A model generated the notes under the pieces. The model had not been told where the DNA came from. It made no database searches and saw only the letters and a list, made by a program, of their open reading frames with translations. The position numbers and the translations under genes are program-made. Source: Gibbula magus (Eukaryota; Mollusca; Gastropoda; Trochida; Trochidae). Taken from it: a stretch of DNA of 64,000 bases. The stretch lies in the NCBI GenBank assembly GCA_936450465.1, contig OW388297.1:57280989-57344988 (forward strand), read 5' to 3'. Of the stretch, positions 16,150 to 25,099 are shown in pieces. Each line of letters starts with the position of its first letter. Within the stretch, counting starts at the first letter, position 1.

Positions 16150-17502
16150 AATGTCTACGTGCAAAAATGTGGGTAAAATATTTGTAGGCGTACGTTGTAA
16201 GTACCGACATCGTACGGATTTGGGAGCACGTAGACACGCCGTAGCACTTATAGTGCATGCATAAAGCGGCTGTCACAACCCGTCGTACGTGCAGCTGCGT
16301 GCTGTCTACCGACAAAAACGTGGGGTAAATTGGGGAATTCGTGCGTCCTCGGTACCGACGCCGTACCGATTTTGGACAAATTTGGAGCACGCAGACTCGT
16401 CGTAGAACTTTTAGTGCATGCAGAACTTTCGCTGCGTGCAGTCTACGAACAGGCTGCGAATTTTCCTCCGTACGATCGACGTGCGTGCCCTGTACGACAA
16501 CCGCACGCACAACGCATCGACATCGTGCGTTTTTTTCAAGCTTACCCACTCACACTTTCTCTACGAACGACGCACGTTGTACGTGCGTAGTTCGTGCTTA
16601 CTCGGAAGGTCCAAAGTTTAACTATCAAATAATTAAAGAAAACTCACGTCGATCGTACCGAGTAAGCACGTACAACGTACCGAGTAAGCACGTTCCCCAA
16701 TTTACCCCACGTTTTTGTCGGTAGACAGCACGCAGCTGCACGTACGACGGGTTGTGACAGCCGCTTTAATCCACCCTACGTTTTCAGAAAAACGTAGCGA
16801 CCGTGGCCTCCCCAAAAAACGTACGAACGAATTGCACGCACGATGGGTTGTGACAGGGGCTTAACTTTCGCTGCGTGAGAGCTGTGTATTTTCCACACGT
16901 ATAGTTTTCGTGCGTGCATTCTACGAACAACGTGCGCACACTGTACGGACGCCGTGAGTGTTTTAAGTTTTTCACATTGTCACATACTCAACGGACGACG
17001 CACTGAGCACGTGCGTGCTCAGCACGTGGTAAGTGCATCATCCGTGCTTAGTCGGCGCTTCCCCAATTCAACTGTCCACTGAGAACGGAGCAATCACGTT
17101 GCCAGTGCCGAGTAAACACGTGCTCCGTACTTACAACGTACGTGAACAACTCACGTTCACCGCAATTGAACGCACTCACACCGCGCGTGTAAGTTAGGAC
17201 ATCGTGCGTGTGCAGCACATGTAAGTACGACCTCCGTACGATAACGTGGCAATTGCACGTCACACGCAAGGTGGGTGTACGTTGTAAGCACTTACAACTC
17301 ACTTAGCACGTGCGCAACGTACGGTGCACGTAGATGCAGATCACGGCCATGCGTTTCGTGCGTGAAACGTACTTACACCTTGCGTGTGACCTGCATTGAT
17401 ATATAACCTCCCTGCGTCTCCCGCTCCCTCTCTACATTTGCAACAAAATCGCGATCGCACGGACGAAACAAACGGACGGTGGGTTGTGACCGAGGCTTAA
17501 AC
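16150..17502. mobile_element. CGTACG-rich nested MITE cluster
   Basis: About 1.35 kb strikingly richer in CpG and in the words CGTACG, GTGCGTGC and GCACG than its surroundings. The phrase GGGTTGTGAC followed by GCTT(T)AA occurs near 16750, 16848 and 17480, and inverted near 16265, marking element termini. Several open frames exist on both strands but their peptides reflect repeat composition only. Looks like several related inverted-repeat elements inserted in or beside one another. Confidence 0.6.
16262..16768. repeat. Foldback element with 75-bp perfect inverted arms
   Basis: The arm 16262-16336 (TAAAGCGGCTGTCACAACCC onward) is the exact reverse complement of 16694-16768. The spacer of about 357 bp consists of the same CGTACG-rich vocabulary. 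Perfect arms point to a recent insertion or gene conversion. Confidence 0.8.
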
Positions 17503-17517
17503 AACATTATACCAAAT

Positions 17518-17948
17518 AAACTAAAGTATAAAAGAAAGTTCACACCTCTTGATCAGTTGGTTTCGATCAATTCAATATTTTAAAAGAAAGAGAAAGAAAA
17601 GAAAGGATTATGGTACGATACAATAACACCTTTCAGCAGTAATTTGAATTAATTACATTGGTGACTGCAACTGTTTATTTTTTATATCTTTGTTAAACGT
17701 AGACAGGGGCAAGAAATGAAATTAACACCAACATGACCTATACCATGTTTATAATGCTGTAAATGTGTGCTTAAGGAACACATTTATTGATTTGGACCTA
17801 ATTCATGTCTTATACGTCGATAAATAGTTGTGGTTTATCCAAATTAATTTGGAAGAATTTATACATTTAATTGTTCTCTCAAAAAAAATTTAAAAAACGC
17901 ATATAATAAAACCACCTGAGGTGTAAGCTTTATTTTATACTTCAGTTT
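17518..17948. mobile_element. Family C element, copy 2
   Basis: Inverted ends AACTAAAGTATAAAAGAAAG and, reversed, AACTGAAGTATAAAATAAAG, continuing to CACACCTC. Interior shares several blocks with the copies at 6137 and 28906, including an ACACCAACATGACC block. No transposase. Confidence 0.7.
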
Positions 17949-18112
17949 ATCAAGTTCAGAGAAATATAACCATAGGAATAAGTGGCTCGACTTTATCAAA
18001 ACAACACTAGGTAAGATTGGCATGTCAAATGTATGGCAATCAAAGATATTGTTCATTTTTCAAAAATGCTGTTTATAATTTCAGATCAATCCTTTCAAAT
18101 GATTTATAACTC

Positions 18113-18293
18113 TATTATTTAAATACCTATCTGTTGACTAGACCTACTTTGCCTTACCTCCCAGGGGTAATGCTATTTCAACCTTAATACAGACGAACTT
18201 GAAGAATGGATGAGGGGTGCGTAAAATCCCTTATCCAAGGGCCGGTAAGTCTAGATGGTCTCGTGACGTCACTACCTGTTCATATCACTCTCC
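18113..18293 (+). repeat. DIRS left inverted terminal repeat
   Basis: 18131-18293 (163 nt) is identical, base for base, to the reverse complement of 24781-24943. Outside that the two arms differ slightly (CCTAT versus CTTAC) and their outer tips are unrelated. Similarity weakens past 18293 but may continue to about 18325. Confidence 0.9.
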
Positions 18294-18559
18294 TAAAAGT
18301 TGCAGAGCAAGGCAGACGTGTTTTGTTCTGTGACTGGGGTTTTAGCGACTTGGGTTGCTAACTTGCTATTTTTCTCTTGTTAGTTCAAGAGATATCATCA
18401 ACGTTGTTCTTCGTTAGTGCAGGTTGTGTTTACAATCTGTTTTTCAAGTAGGTGTTAGATTTCAAGGGGCCTTGTTGACATGTGCTAGCTAGCGACCATC
18501 CGGAGTAGGTGGATTGCATGCGCCGCACGTGCAACTCGTGATTCTTTGTTTTCTCTCAC

Positions 18560-18985
18560 CTGACTGTTGGGTGTTTGACTTGCGTAGGGTAAAGGAGCAG
18601 TGGTATCTCTCCTACGCGGGTGACTCGCTTCGCTTGTCATCCGCTTTCGCTTGGTCATTCGCCATTCGTTCCGAGTGCTGACTGTTAGGTGTTTGTCTTG
18701 CGTTTGGTAGAGGAGTAGTGGCATCTCTCCTAATCGTTTGACTCGCTTCGCTGGCCATTCGCTTTCGCTTGTCACGCGCTTTCGGTCTGTACTTTAGTGT
18801 TAACTGTGGGTTGTTGACTTGCGTACGGTAAAGGAGCTAGTGGAATCACTCCTAATTCGCTTGTCATACGCCTGTCGGTTGTACTCTAGTGCTAACTGTT
18901 AAGTGTTTGTCTTGCGTATCGTAGAGGAGTAGTGGTATCTCTCCTAATTCGTTTGGCTTGCTTCGTTTGTCATTCGCTCTCGCTT
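18560..18985 (+). repeat. DIRS leader, degenerate ~115-bp repeats
   Basis: Repeated units built around TAAAGGAGCAGTGGTATCTC and GTGACTCGCTTCGCTTGTCA. Each AGGAG...CTCCT pair can form a short stem. The repeats vary in length and spacing. No conserved coding frame. Confidence 0.7.
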
Positions 18986-19768
18986 GTCATACGCTTATCG
19001 GTCTGTACCTTAGGAAACTGTGGGTTTGACTTGCGTAAGGTAAAGGAACAGTGGTATCTCTCCTACGCGGGTGACTCGCCTCGCTTGTCATTCGCTTGTC
19101 GCTTGTCATTCGCCTGCGGTCCGTACTCAAGTGCTTCGCGTCTCGCTTGGCTTCTCGCCTCGCCTGTCACTGGCTCGCTAGTTGTTCGCCTTAGGTGAGT
19201 CACTAGCTTGGTTAAGGAGCAGTGGATACACTCCTCGTCAGTGACTCGCGTTGCCCGTTGCTAGCTTTCGCCTACCATTCGCCTTTGGCTTCGCCTTAGG
19301 TCGATTCTACGTGACTCACCCTTAGGGTGATTCACTTTGGTTCAAGTGACTCGCTACGCCAGTCACTTAGGGTTTTTGTCATACGCTTATCGGTCTGTAC
19401 CTTAGGGAACTGTGGGTTTGACTTGCGTAAGGTAAAGGAGCAGTGGTATCTCTCCTACGCGGGTGACTCGCATCGCTTGTCATTCGCTTGTCGCTTGTCA
19501 TTCGCCTGCGGTCCGTACTCAAGTGCTTCGCGTCTCGCTTGGCTTCTCGCCTCGCCTGTCACTGGCTCGCTAGTTGTTCGCCTTAGGTGAGTCACTAGCT
19601 TGGTTAAGGAGCAGTGGATACACTCCTCGTCAGTGACTCGCGTTGCCCGTTGCTAGCTTTCGCCTACCATTCGCCTTTGGCTTCGCCTTAGGTCGATTCT
19701 ACGTGACTCACCCTTAGGGTGATTCACTTTGGTTCAAGTGACTCGCTACGCCAGTCACTTAGGGTTTG
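18986..19768 (+). repeat. 392-bp direct duplication in DIRS leader
   Basis: 18986-19377 is repeated at 19378-19768 with very few differences. The two near-identical short open frames near 18932 and 19327 arise from this duplication and are not genes. Confidence 0.85.
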
Positions 19769-20035
19769 GTTCGACTTAGGTCGATTATACGCGACTCACC
19801 CTTAGGGTGATTCACTTTGGTTCAAGTGACTCGCTACGCAAGTCACTTAGGGTTTGGTTCGACTTAGGTCGATTATACGTGACTCACCCTTAGGGTGATT
19901 CACTTTGGTTCAAGTGACTCGCTACGCCAGTCACTTAGGGTTTGGTTCGACTTAGGTCGATTATACGTGACTCACCCTTAGGGTGATTCACTTTGGTTCA
20001 AGTGACTCGCTACGCCAGTCACTTAAGATTTGGTT
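19681..20035 (+). repeat. 88-bp tandem repeat in DIRS leader, 4 units
   Basis: Units start near 19681, 19769, 19857 and 19945. Each contains two near-palindromes: one centred on ACCCTTAGGGT inside GTGACTCA...TGATTCAC, and one of AAGTGACT ... AGTCACTT. Units differ by only a few bases. They lie immediately upstream of the gag ORF. Confidence 0.9.
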
Positions 20036-20342
20036 CACGCACGAATGTTATGTGAATAAGGATTGATTTATCTTGTAAGTGTTTAGCCTAGTTTTTGGTT
20101 TGGCTTGTTCGTCTTTGTTTACCTTGGCGGGTGGTTACTTGATTTTGACTTTGTGCTCTTCGAGTTCAGAGTTTTTGTTTCAACTCTCTTGATTGCATAT
20201 CGTCAGAGTTGTTGTGCTTTTGCTCCGCCGCTTGGGTGTTTCACGTGTGTGACTCACCTCGTCTACGCTACTATACGCCGTGTAGGTGACTCGACTGTCT
20301 CTACCTTCGCTTACGTTACGCGTTTTATCGTTACCGTTCGCC

Positions 20343-22136
20343 ATGTACTCCGCCTTCTGCACGAACTGCGGAGGCAGGAAGTCCGCCTCTAAGGATCCGC
20401 ACTTGTTATGTAGAAAGTGCAAGGACCTTTGCGAAGAGGATTACCGTTGCGACGAGTGCGCTCCTCTCTCCGAATCGGAGTTCCACGCGTACGTTTCCGC
20501 CATACGCAAGTCGGTGGCCGATAGGGCTGCGTCACAGAAGCGTACGTCGTCAGCTCAACGTAGGGAGTTGTCTCCCATTCGTCATCCGTCTCCGGTGGAG
20601 GATGTAGACATTGTCCTCACGGAACGGGCGGATGAATTCGACAGGGAATCGGACCTGTCCGAACCCGCTGGGGGGTCGAAGTTACGCTCCCCCCCTCCGC
20701 CGTCGTGTTCCGGTTCTCGTTCGCGGACTCACCCGTTGTCCCCTCCTTCGCCGGACAAACGGTTGTCTCCGCTTAGACTTAAGGTGGGCGGACCCACTAC
20801 GCCCAAGAGCAAGAAGAAGAAGTCCAAGAAGGCTAGGTTCGACAAGGTCGATCCGTCCCTCCTTCTGGCATCCGTCAAGGATATGGTCTCTTCCTTGCTC
20901 GATGCGCGTTTGGGTCAGCGGAACTTACCCACTCACACTACGACTACGCAACCGTGTGAGCCCTATGCGGATGACGTACCTCAGGGTGCGCGTTCCTCGT
21001 CCGCTAGGGCCTCCGCACCCGCGACTCCTTCGCGTACCCCTCGCACCCCTGCGCGGCGTGTCACGGTGATGTCACCCTTACGGGACTCCTCGCCGGACTC
21101 ACCGGAACGTGACATCCGCTACGTGGACGTGTCGAACCCTCCGTTCATCAGTATAGAAACGGAGGCGGAGGGTACGGGATTGTCGGAGGATCCTCCAGTG
21201 GTTGACGCAATAGCTATGCTATCCGAAGTGGCTTCGTTCGCGGACGTTCCACTTAGCCAAGTCAGCGTGACGGGTCCGCGCACGTCGGCGGCCAGGAGGG
21301 CTTCCTTTGGCCCTGATGGCGAGGTACCTCCCGCGCGTCTTGCCCTTCCACCTCATAGGCTCCTGTTGGAGGCCACCGAGGATATGGAGCAAGTCGTATC
21401 AGCTGCGATGCCCAATCGTCTGCTTCCGCCTTTGGTGGTGCCGGACAAGCGCAGACGGCGTCTGCCCTTGTATCCGGTCCCTTTTCAGCTTGTTCCGCCT
21501 CCCCTTGATCAGGGGGCATCCCGGTTGTTTACCACCAACCTGCTTCACCGCGTGTCTGAGGCACAGTTCTCTCATCTTGACAGGGAGGCGCGTTCGGTGT
21601 TAGGCTTGGGGAACAACGTGGCTTTCACATGTCAGGCGATGCTGGCTTGTGCTAAGCAGGCGGGCATGGAGGCGGGGGACCCGGTGTTGTTCAAAGCGTT
21701 TGGTGATGTGGCTGCGGACCTTGCGCAGATCATGTTGTCAGCGTCGCGAATTTCATCGAGTATAACAGTGCTTCGCAGAGACAATTTCCTCTACCGGTCA
21801 GGTCTCAACCCCGATCATAAGAACTTCCTTCGACATGCCCCTGCTCACGCTGAAACTCTGTTTGGTGGTCGTATCCCGGAGGTTTTGAGAGCACGACAGG
21901 AGGCCCAACAGCAAGACCTCACTAATCGGCTCGTCACGCAGAGGCAAACGACACCAAAGCGTCCGCAGACCAGTTTTCGTCAGGGGCAAGGCCAGGGCAG
22001 TGGCCAACCTTCCCCCAAGAAAGCGAAAACGGACTTTCGGCGGGGAGGTCGTGGCCGTGGATCCACGGGTCAGTCCCCCAAGTCCCCCCGGCCTGGCGCC
22101 GGAGGTCGTACCCCGCAAAAGAAGTGGAGGAAGTGA
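20343..22136 (+). CDS. DIRS gag-like ORF1, intact
   Basis: A 597-residue ORF. I chose the ATG at 20343 because the open frame upstream starts only with GTG and because this ATG is conserved in the decayed copy at 22547. The N-terminus has paired cysteines (C6, C9, C23, C26, C30, C36, C39) arranged like zinc ribbons. A Ser/Pro-rich middle with a basic patch (TPKSKKKKSKK, a likely nuclear signal) follows, then a more ordered region from about residue 370 to 530 (LLHRVSEAQFSHLDREARSV and on), and a basic Gly/Arg/Gln-rich tail with RGGRGRG that is probably RNA-binding. The layout fits DIRS-type ORF1 (gag); the assignment rests on its place inside the DIRS ends. Strand and GC content match the leader. 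No frameshift or stop. Confidence 0.75.
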   Translation: MYSAFCTNCGGRKSASKDPHLLCRKCKDLCEEDYRCDECAPLSESEFHAYVSAIRKSVADRAASQKRTSSAQRRELSPIRHPSPVEDVDIVLTERADEFDRESDLSEPAGGSKLRSPPPPSCSGSRSRTHPLSPPSPDKRLSPLRLKVGGPTTPKSKKKKSKKARFDKVDPSLLLASVKDMVSSLLDARLGQRNLPTHTTTTQPCEPYADDVPQGARSSSARASAPATPSRTPRTPARRVTVMSPLRDSSPDSPERDIRYVDVSNPPFISIETEAEGTGLSEDPPVVDAIAMLSEVASFADVPLSQVSVTGPRTSAARRASFGPDGEVPPARLALPPHRLLLEATEDMEQVVSAAMPNRLLPPLVVPDKRRRRLPLYPVPFQLVPPPLDQGASRLFTTNLLHRVSEAQFSHLDREARSVLGLGNNVAFTCQAMLACAKQAGMEAGDPVLFKAFGDVAADLAQIMLSASRISSSITVLRRDNFLYRSGLNPDHKNFLRHAPAHAETLFGGRIPEVLRARQEAQQQDLTNRLVTQRQTTPKRPQTSFRQGQGQGSGQPSPKKAKTDFRRGGRGRGSTGQSPKSPRPGAGGRTPQKKWRK

Positions 22137-22546
22137 CTCGTGGTCACCCCCTCTGCTCCCTCCTTCTCTCGTCCCGGTATCGGGTTCGGAGCCTCTGCCT
22201 TCAACACTTTCGGTAGTCTCTCTCGTCTCGCCTTGCGTGTTTTCACTTAAGCGTTTTCGTTCTACGTTTTCGTGAGTTTACACTCTGGGTGTTTTTGGAG
22301 TAATTAGCTATCAGAAGGGTTGTTTTCCTCCTATGTCAGAACTTCGTTCTTACACCACTCTAAGACCTTGCGTTTCGCGTCGTGAATCGACTGTCATTCA
22401 CCACGCGCCTGTCAGTAAGTGACCTTACTGTCACTCACCTCGCCCACGTTAGTGTTAACTGATTGAGGGTCAATCTCCTGTCACTCACTTCATCAGCTTA
22501 CGCGCGTGGGTCAGTGATTGACTATCACGCACGTTGTTACTTCAAT

Positions 22547-22663
22547 ATGTACTCTGCCTTCTGCACGAATTGCGGAGGTAGGAAGTCCACTATCAAGGAT
22601 CCTCACTTGCTGTTTAGGAAGTGTAAGGACTTGTGTGAGAAGAATTTTCGTTGCGACGAGTGA
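22547..22663 (+). pseudogene. Decayed second copy of the gag head
   Basis: Thirty-eight codons starting MYSAFCTNCGGRKS and ending RCDE then TGA. They are closely similar to the first 38 residues of the intact gag, with all cysteines up to C36 kept. It is preceded by leader-like GTGACTCG / CACTCACCTCG repeats (about 22380-22540), so leader plus gag head were duplicated together. A stop and loss of similarity end it. Confidence 0.8.
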
Positions 22664-22762
22664 GTGTTGGTGTTTTTGGAGTTATTAAGCTATCGGAAGT
22701 GTTGCTTCTTAGTGTCAGGAATTAGTTCTTACACTACCTTATGTAGGTGTTTCGCGTCATTG

Positions 22763-23104
22763 ACTCGTGTGTCATTCAGGGGCGGGATAGCGCAGTGGTT
22801 AGCACGTTCGGCTTCGGATCAAAAGGTCCGGGGTTCGAATCCCGCCAGGGGCACGGCAACTTTGTCTGCAGTAGAGAACTGTTCTACACGCAGTTAGGTT
22901 TGGCTGCAATGCTACTCTGATTTTCAGCGTAATACCAACCATGGTTCGCTAGTTCCAGCCGCTGCTCGCAGGTTTCACCGCAGGGCATAGCCACATGGCT
23001 TTGCGGGCTTTCTCCCTGCCATAATACTAGCAGCCGCGATATAAGTGAAATACTCTTGGAAGCGGCGTTAAACCCCAACTCACTCATCACTCGTGTGTCA
23101 TTCA
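22763..23104 (+). mobile_element. tRNA-derived SINE, full length, with 16-bp target duplication
   Basis: The head (22779-22855) is tRNA-like: A box TAGCGCAGTGG, an anticodon-loop-like CTTCGGA (as in an Arg TCG tRNA), B box GGTTCGAATCC. A body of about 200 bp follows and it ends GCGGCGTTAAAC with a short CTCA tail. ACTCGTGTGTCATTCA flanks it exactly at 22763-22778 and 23089-23104, proving insertion into the DIRS element. Relatives at 40338 (minus) and 49621. Confidence 0.92.
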
Positions 23105-23520
23105 CTTCGTCTAGTTTACGCAAGTTAGTGACGCGCCTGTCGCTCATCTGTTAAGTGAATTGAGCGTCACTCACCTGTCACTCACCTGGCCTAGACTACA
23201 CACGTTAGTGGCTCGTCTGTCACTCGCCTACTAAGTGACTCGACTGTCACTCACCTCGTCTAGATTACACGCGTCAGTGTCTCGTCTGTCACTCACCTAC
23301 TAAGTGACTCGGCTGTATCTCCTGTCACTCACATCGTCTAGCTTACTCGTGTCAGTGGCTCGTCTGTCACTCACCTGTTAAAGTGATTTGAGTTTCACTC
23401 ACCTCCCCTAGCTTACATGCGTCAGTGACTCGTTGTCAATCACCTGGTAGTGTCTCGAGGGTCTCGTCAGTGACTCGGCTATCAGTCACCTAGTTACTCT
23501 ACTACCTCGGTGTTTGCGTC
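23105..23520 (+). repeat. DIRS leader-type repeats before third gag head
   Basis: Tandem degenerate units around GTGACTCGNCTGTCACTCAC and CTCGTCTAG, the same vocabulary as the main leader, repeated roughly every 55-65 bp. Confidence 0.7.
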
Positions 23521-23524
23521 ACTA

Positions 23525-23760
23525 CGTACTCTGCATTTTGTACATTTGCGGAGGTAGGAAGTCTGTTAGGTCTTGCCTTGTATGAAGTGCAAGGACCTGT
23601 GTAACGAGGGTGTCTTTCTTTCGTCTTCAGACTTCCGGGAGTATGTTTCGGCCATTCGTAGGTCTGGTACTTCTTCCTGGAAGCGCAGTGGCAACGGAAC
23701 GTGGCAGTCTTCAGGGGGTTGTGTCTCCTGTTCGGCACCCCTCTGAATCTTTGCATTCTT
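23525..23760 (+). pseudogene. Decayed third copy of the gag 5-prime region
   Basis: Similar to the start of gag (TACTCTGCATTTTGTAC, then GGAGGTAGGAAGTC, AAGTGCAAGGACCTGTG) but the initiator is ACG and reading frames are broken. Similarity reaches the region matching the SPIRHPS segment of the intact protein (about 23715-23745), so this copy covers more of gag than the second one but is more damaged. Confidence 0.7.
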
Positions 23761-23879
23761 TCAGGTTGTTAATTAAGAACTGGTTCATCGTCCCATGTTT
23801 TGGATTTTGCAACAAGTCTGGAACTGTTACAAAACCCGGCAGCTGTTGAGGCTGGTCTTGCCTCACTCGCCTAGGAGAG

Positions 23880-24328
23880 CCCAAGGGCTAGATAAGCGAG
23901 TGTTGGGGGTGTACCTGAGGTCATTGATGCGTACAAGGCCGCTGACCTGCCTCCTCCTTCGCGTTCCAACCCGCATGAGATCCGTGCAGTGTCAGCCACG
24001 ATGGCTTACCACTGTAACATCGCGGTCTCGGGCTAGCTCAGTCGGTAGAGCGCGAGACTCCTAGTCTCAGGTCCAGGCTTCGTCCACCTGAGGGGGGCTT
24101 AGCCAGTGTGTTTCTGCCACAATGGCTTATCACTGCAACATCGCGTTTTCGGATGTCATGGCAGGGTGTTTTTGGCGTTCATCAGAGGTTTTCGCCTACC
24201 ATTACCTACGAGATGTCTCCACAGCAGATCTTGAAGGCATCTCTAGGCTGGGTCCACAGGTCTTCGCGCAGACGAAGGTGGTCCCCCAACCAGACCAAGA
24301 AGGGGTCATCCTTCTTGGACGCTTTTGA
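23880..24328 (+). pseudogene. DIRS tyrosine recombinase, C-terminal remnant
   Basis: A piece reading YKAADLPPPSRSNPHEIRAV contains the H-x-x-R catalytic motif (codons 23974-23985). After an interruption a second piece continues FSDVMAGCFWRSSEVFAYHY LRDVSTADLEG, with the expected Trp and a Tyr codon at 24203 placed like the nucleophile, and ends LGPQVFAQ before a TGA at 24326. This is the C-terminal layout of DIRS recombinases. The N-terminal arm-binding half is missing and the two pieces are in different frames, so it is not functional as it stands. An AATAAA at 24340 follows the stop and could serve as the element's poly(A) signal. Confidence 0.8.
24024..24100 (+). pseudogene. tRNA-like insertion in the recombinase remnant
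   Basis: GGGCTAGCTCAGTCGGTAGA is a perfect D-arm/A-box stretch and is followed by an anticodon-arm-like CGAGA-CTCCTAG-TCTCA closely resembling tRNA-Lys with a changed anticodon (CCT). The T arm is broken (CTTCG in place of TTCGA). About 33 bp of recombinase sequence is present on both sides of it (about 23993-24026 and 24112-24146). Not a functional tRNA. Confidence 0.6.
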
Positions 24329-24339
24329 GACTTATTGTA

Positions 24340-24345
24340 AATAAA
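24340..24345 (+). terminator. Possible poly(A) signal of the DIRS element
   Basis: AATAAA twelve bases after the recombinase stop codon, on the coding strand. Confidence 0.4.
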
Positions 24346-24402
24346 CATGGTTTACATTACTAGCTCTCGTGTCTGTTGGTTTTTTCTTTAACTTCATTTT
24401 AA

Positions 24403-24440
24403 CCCCCCCCCCCCCCCTCCCTGTTGGGGTTGGGGGGGGG
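24403..24440. repeat. C-tract / G-tract pair
   Basis: About 16 C residues followed closely by eight or more G; can form a small hairpin. Prone to sequencing length error. Confidence 0.8.
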
Positions 24441-24632
24441 CGGTGTGTTGATCGGAAGTTGAGTGGCAGGGTTGTCTCTTCGATCCGCTTAGCGGTAGAG
24501 ATGGTATCTCCCGGGCTGTGCCTTGTCCTCACCACAGGGTGGAGGACTCGTAGGTTAGCTTACACTCAGGGCTAGTCGCTGGTCTCGTCACTACCATGTA
24601 TCTACTGACCCGCCTCCTTGCGGTGGGATTCT

Positions 24633-24727
24633 AGGCAAAGTAGGTCTAGTCAACAGATAGGTATTTAAATAATAGTACGTTTTTGATTAAACGTAATTAT
24701 TTATACTTACCTGTTGACTAGACCTAC
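24633..24727 (+). repeat. DIRS internal complementary region
   Basis: The left half (GGCAAAGTAGGTCTAGTCAA onward to TTTAAATAATA) is the reverse complement of the element's left tip (18113-18157). The right half (GTACGTTTTTGATTAAACGT onward to GACTAGACCTAC) is the reverse complement of the right tip (about 24931-24982). The two halves abut at TA-GTAC, exactly as if the two ends had been joined. This is the defining DIRS feature that lets the ends be copied during circle formation. Confidence 0.9.
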
Positions 24728-24780
24728 GCTCTAGGCCCTCCCATCCTCCCCACTTGGTCTGTCTTGCCTTTGGGACTTTC

Positions 24781-24982
24781 GGAGAGTGATATGAACAGGT
24801 AGTGACGTCACGAGACCATCTAGACTTACCGGCCCTTGGATAAGGGATTTTACGCACCCCTCATCCATTCTTCAAGTTCGTCTGTATTAAGGTTGAAATA
24901 GCATTACCCCTGGGAGGTAAGGCAAAGTAGGTCTAGTCAACAGGTAAGTATAAATAATTACGTTTAATCAAAAACGTACTAT
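24781..24982 (-). repeat. DIRS right inverted terminal repeat
   Basis: Reverse complement of the left repeat, identical over 163 nt (24781-24943). It continues 39 bp further to a tip not present at the left end (AATTACGTTTAATCAAAAAC then GTACTAT). Confidence 0.9.
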
Positions 24983-25099
24983 ATAATCTTCTTCTAAAGG
25001 ATGTATTTATGTATGTACGAAATATCATTATAATATATCTTCTCTGCAATATAAATTGGGAATTCAGCTGTACGACATTCTAATAAATTTAAAAGAGCC

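Larger units (their letters stand above)
18113..24982 (+). mobile_element. DIRS-like retrotransposon derivative, non-autonomous
   Basis: A 6.87-kb element defined by inverted terminal repeats (18113-18293 and 24781-24982) and an internal complementary region (24633-24727), the architecture known for DIRS retrotransposons, which replicate through a circular intermediate and integrate with a tyrosine recombinase. Between the ends lie a tandem-repeat leader, an intact gag-like ORF (20343-22136), two decayed gag heads, a SINE insertion, and the C-terminal part of a tyrosine recombinase. Reverse transcriptase, RNase H and methyltransferase domains are absent. TAT occurs at both outer edges, consistent with recombinase-type insertion. 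The coding interior is far more GC-rich than the AT-rich host flanks. Confidence 0.85.

Noticed and set aside
16109..16724. Overlapping frames of 67-146 codons near 16.1-16.7 kb
   Set aside because: They arise from CGTACG-rich inverted repeats lacking stop codons; peptides show only repeat composition.
20180..22275. Several additional frames over the DIRS gag ORF
   Set aside because: Alternative-frame shadows in GC-rich coding DNA; the cysteine-rich frame is repeated in the decayed copies and is the real one.
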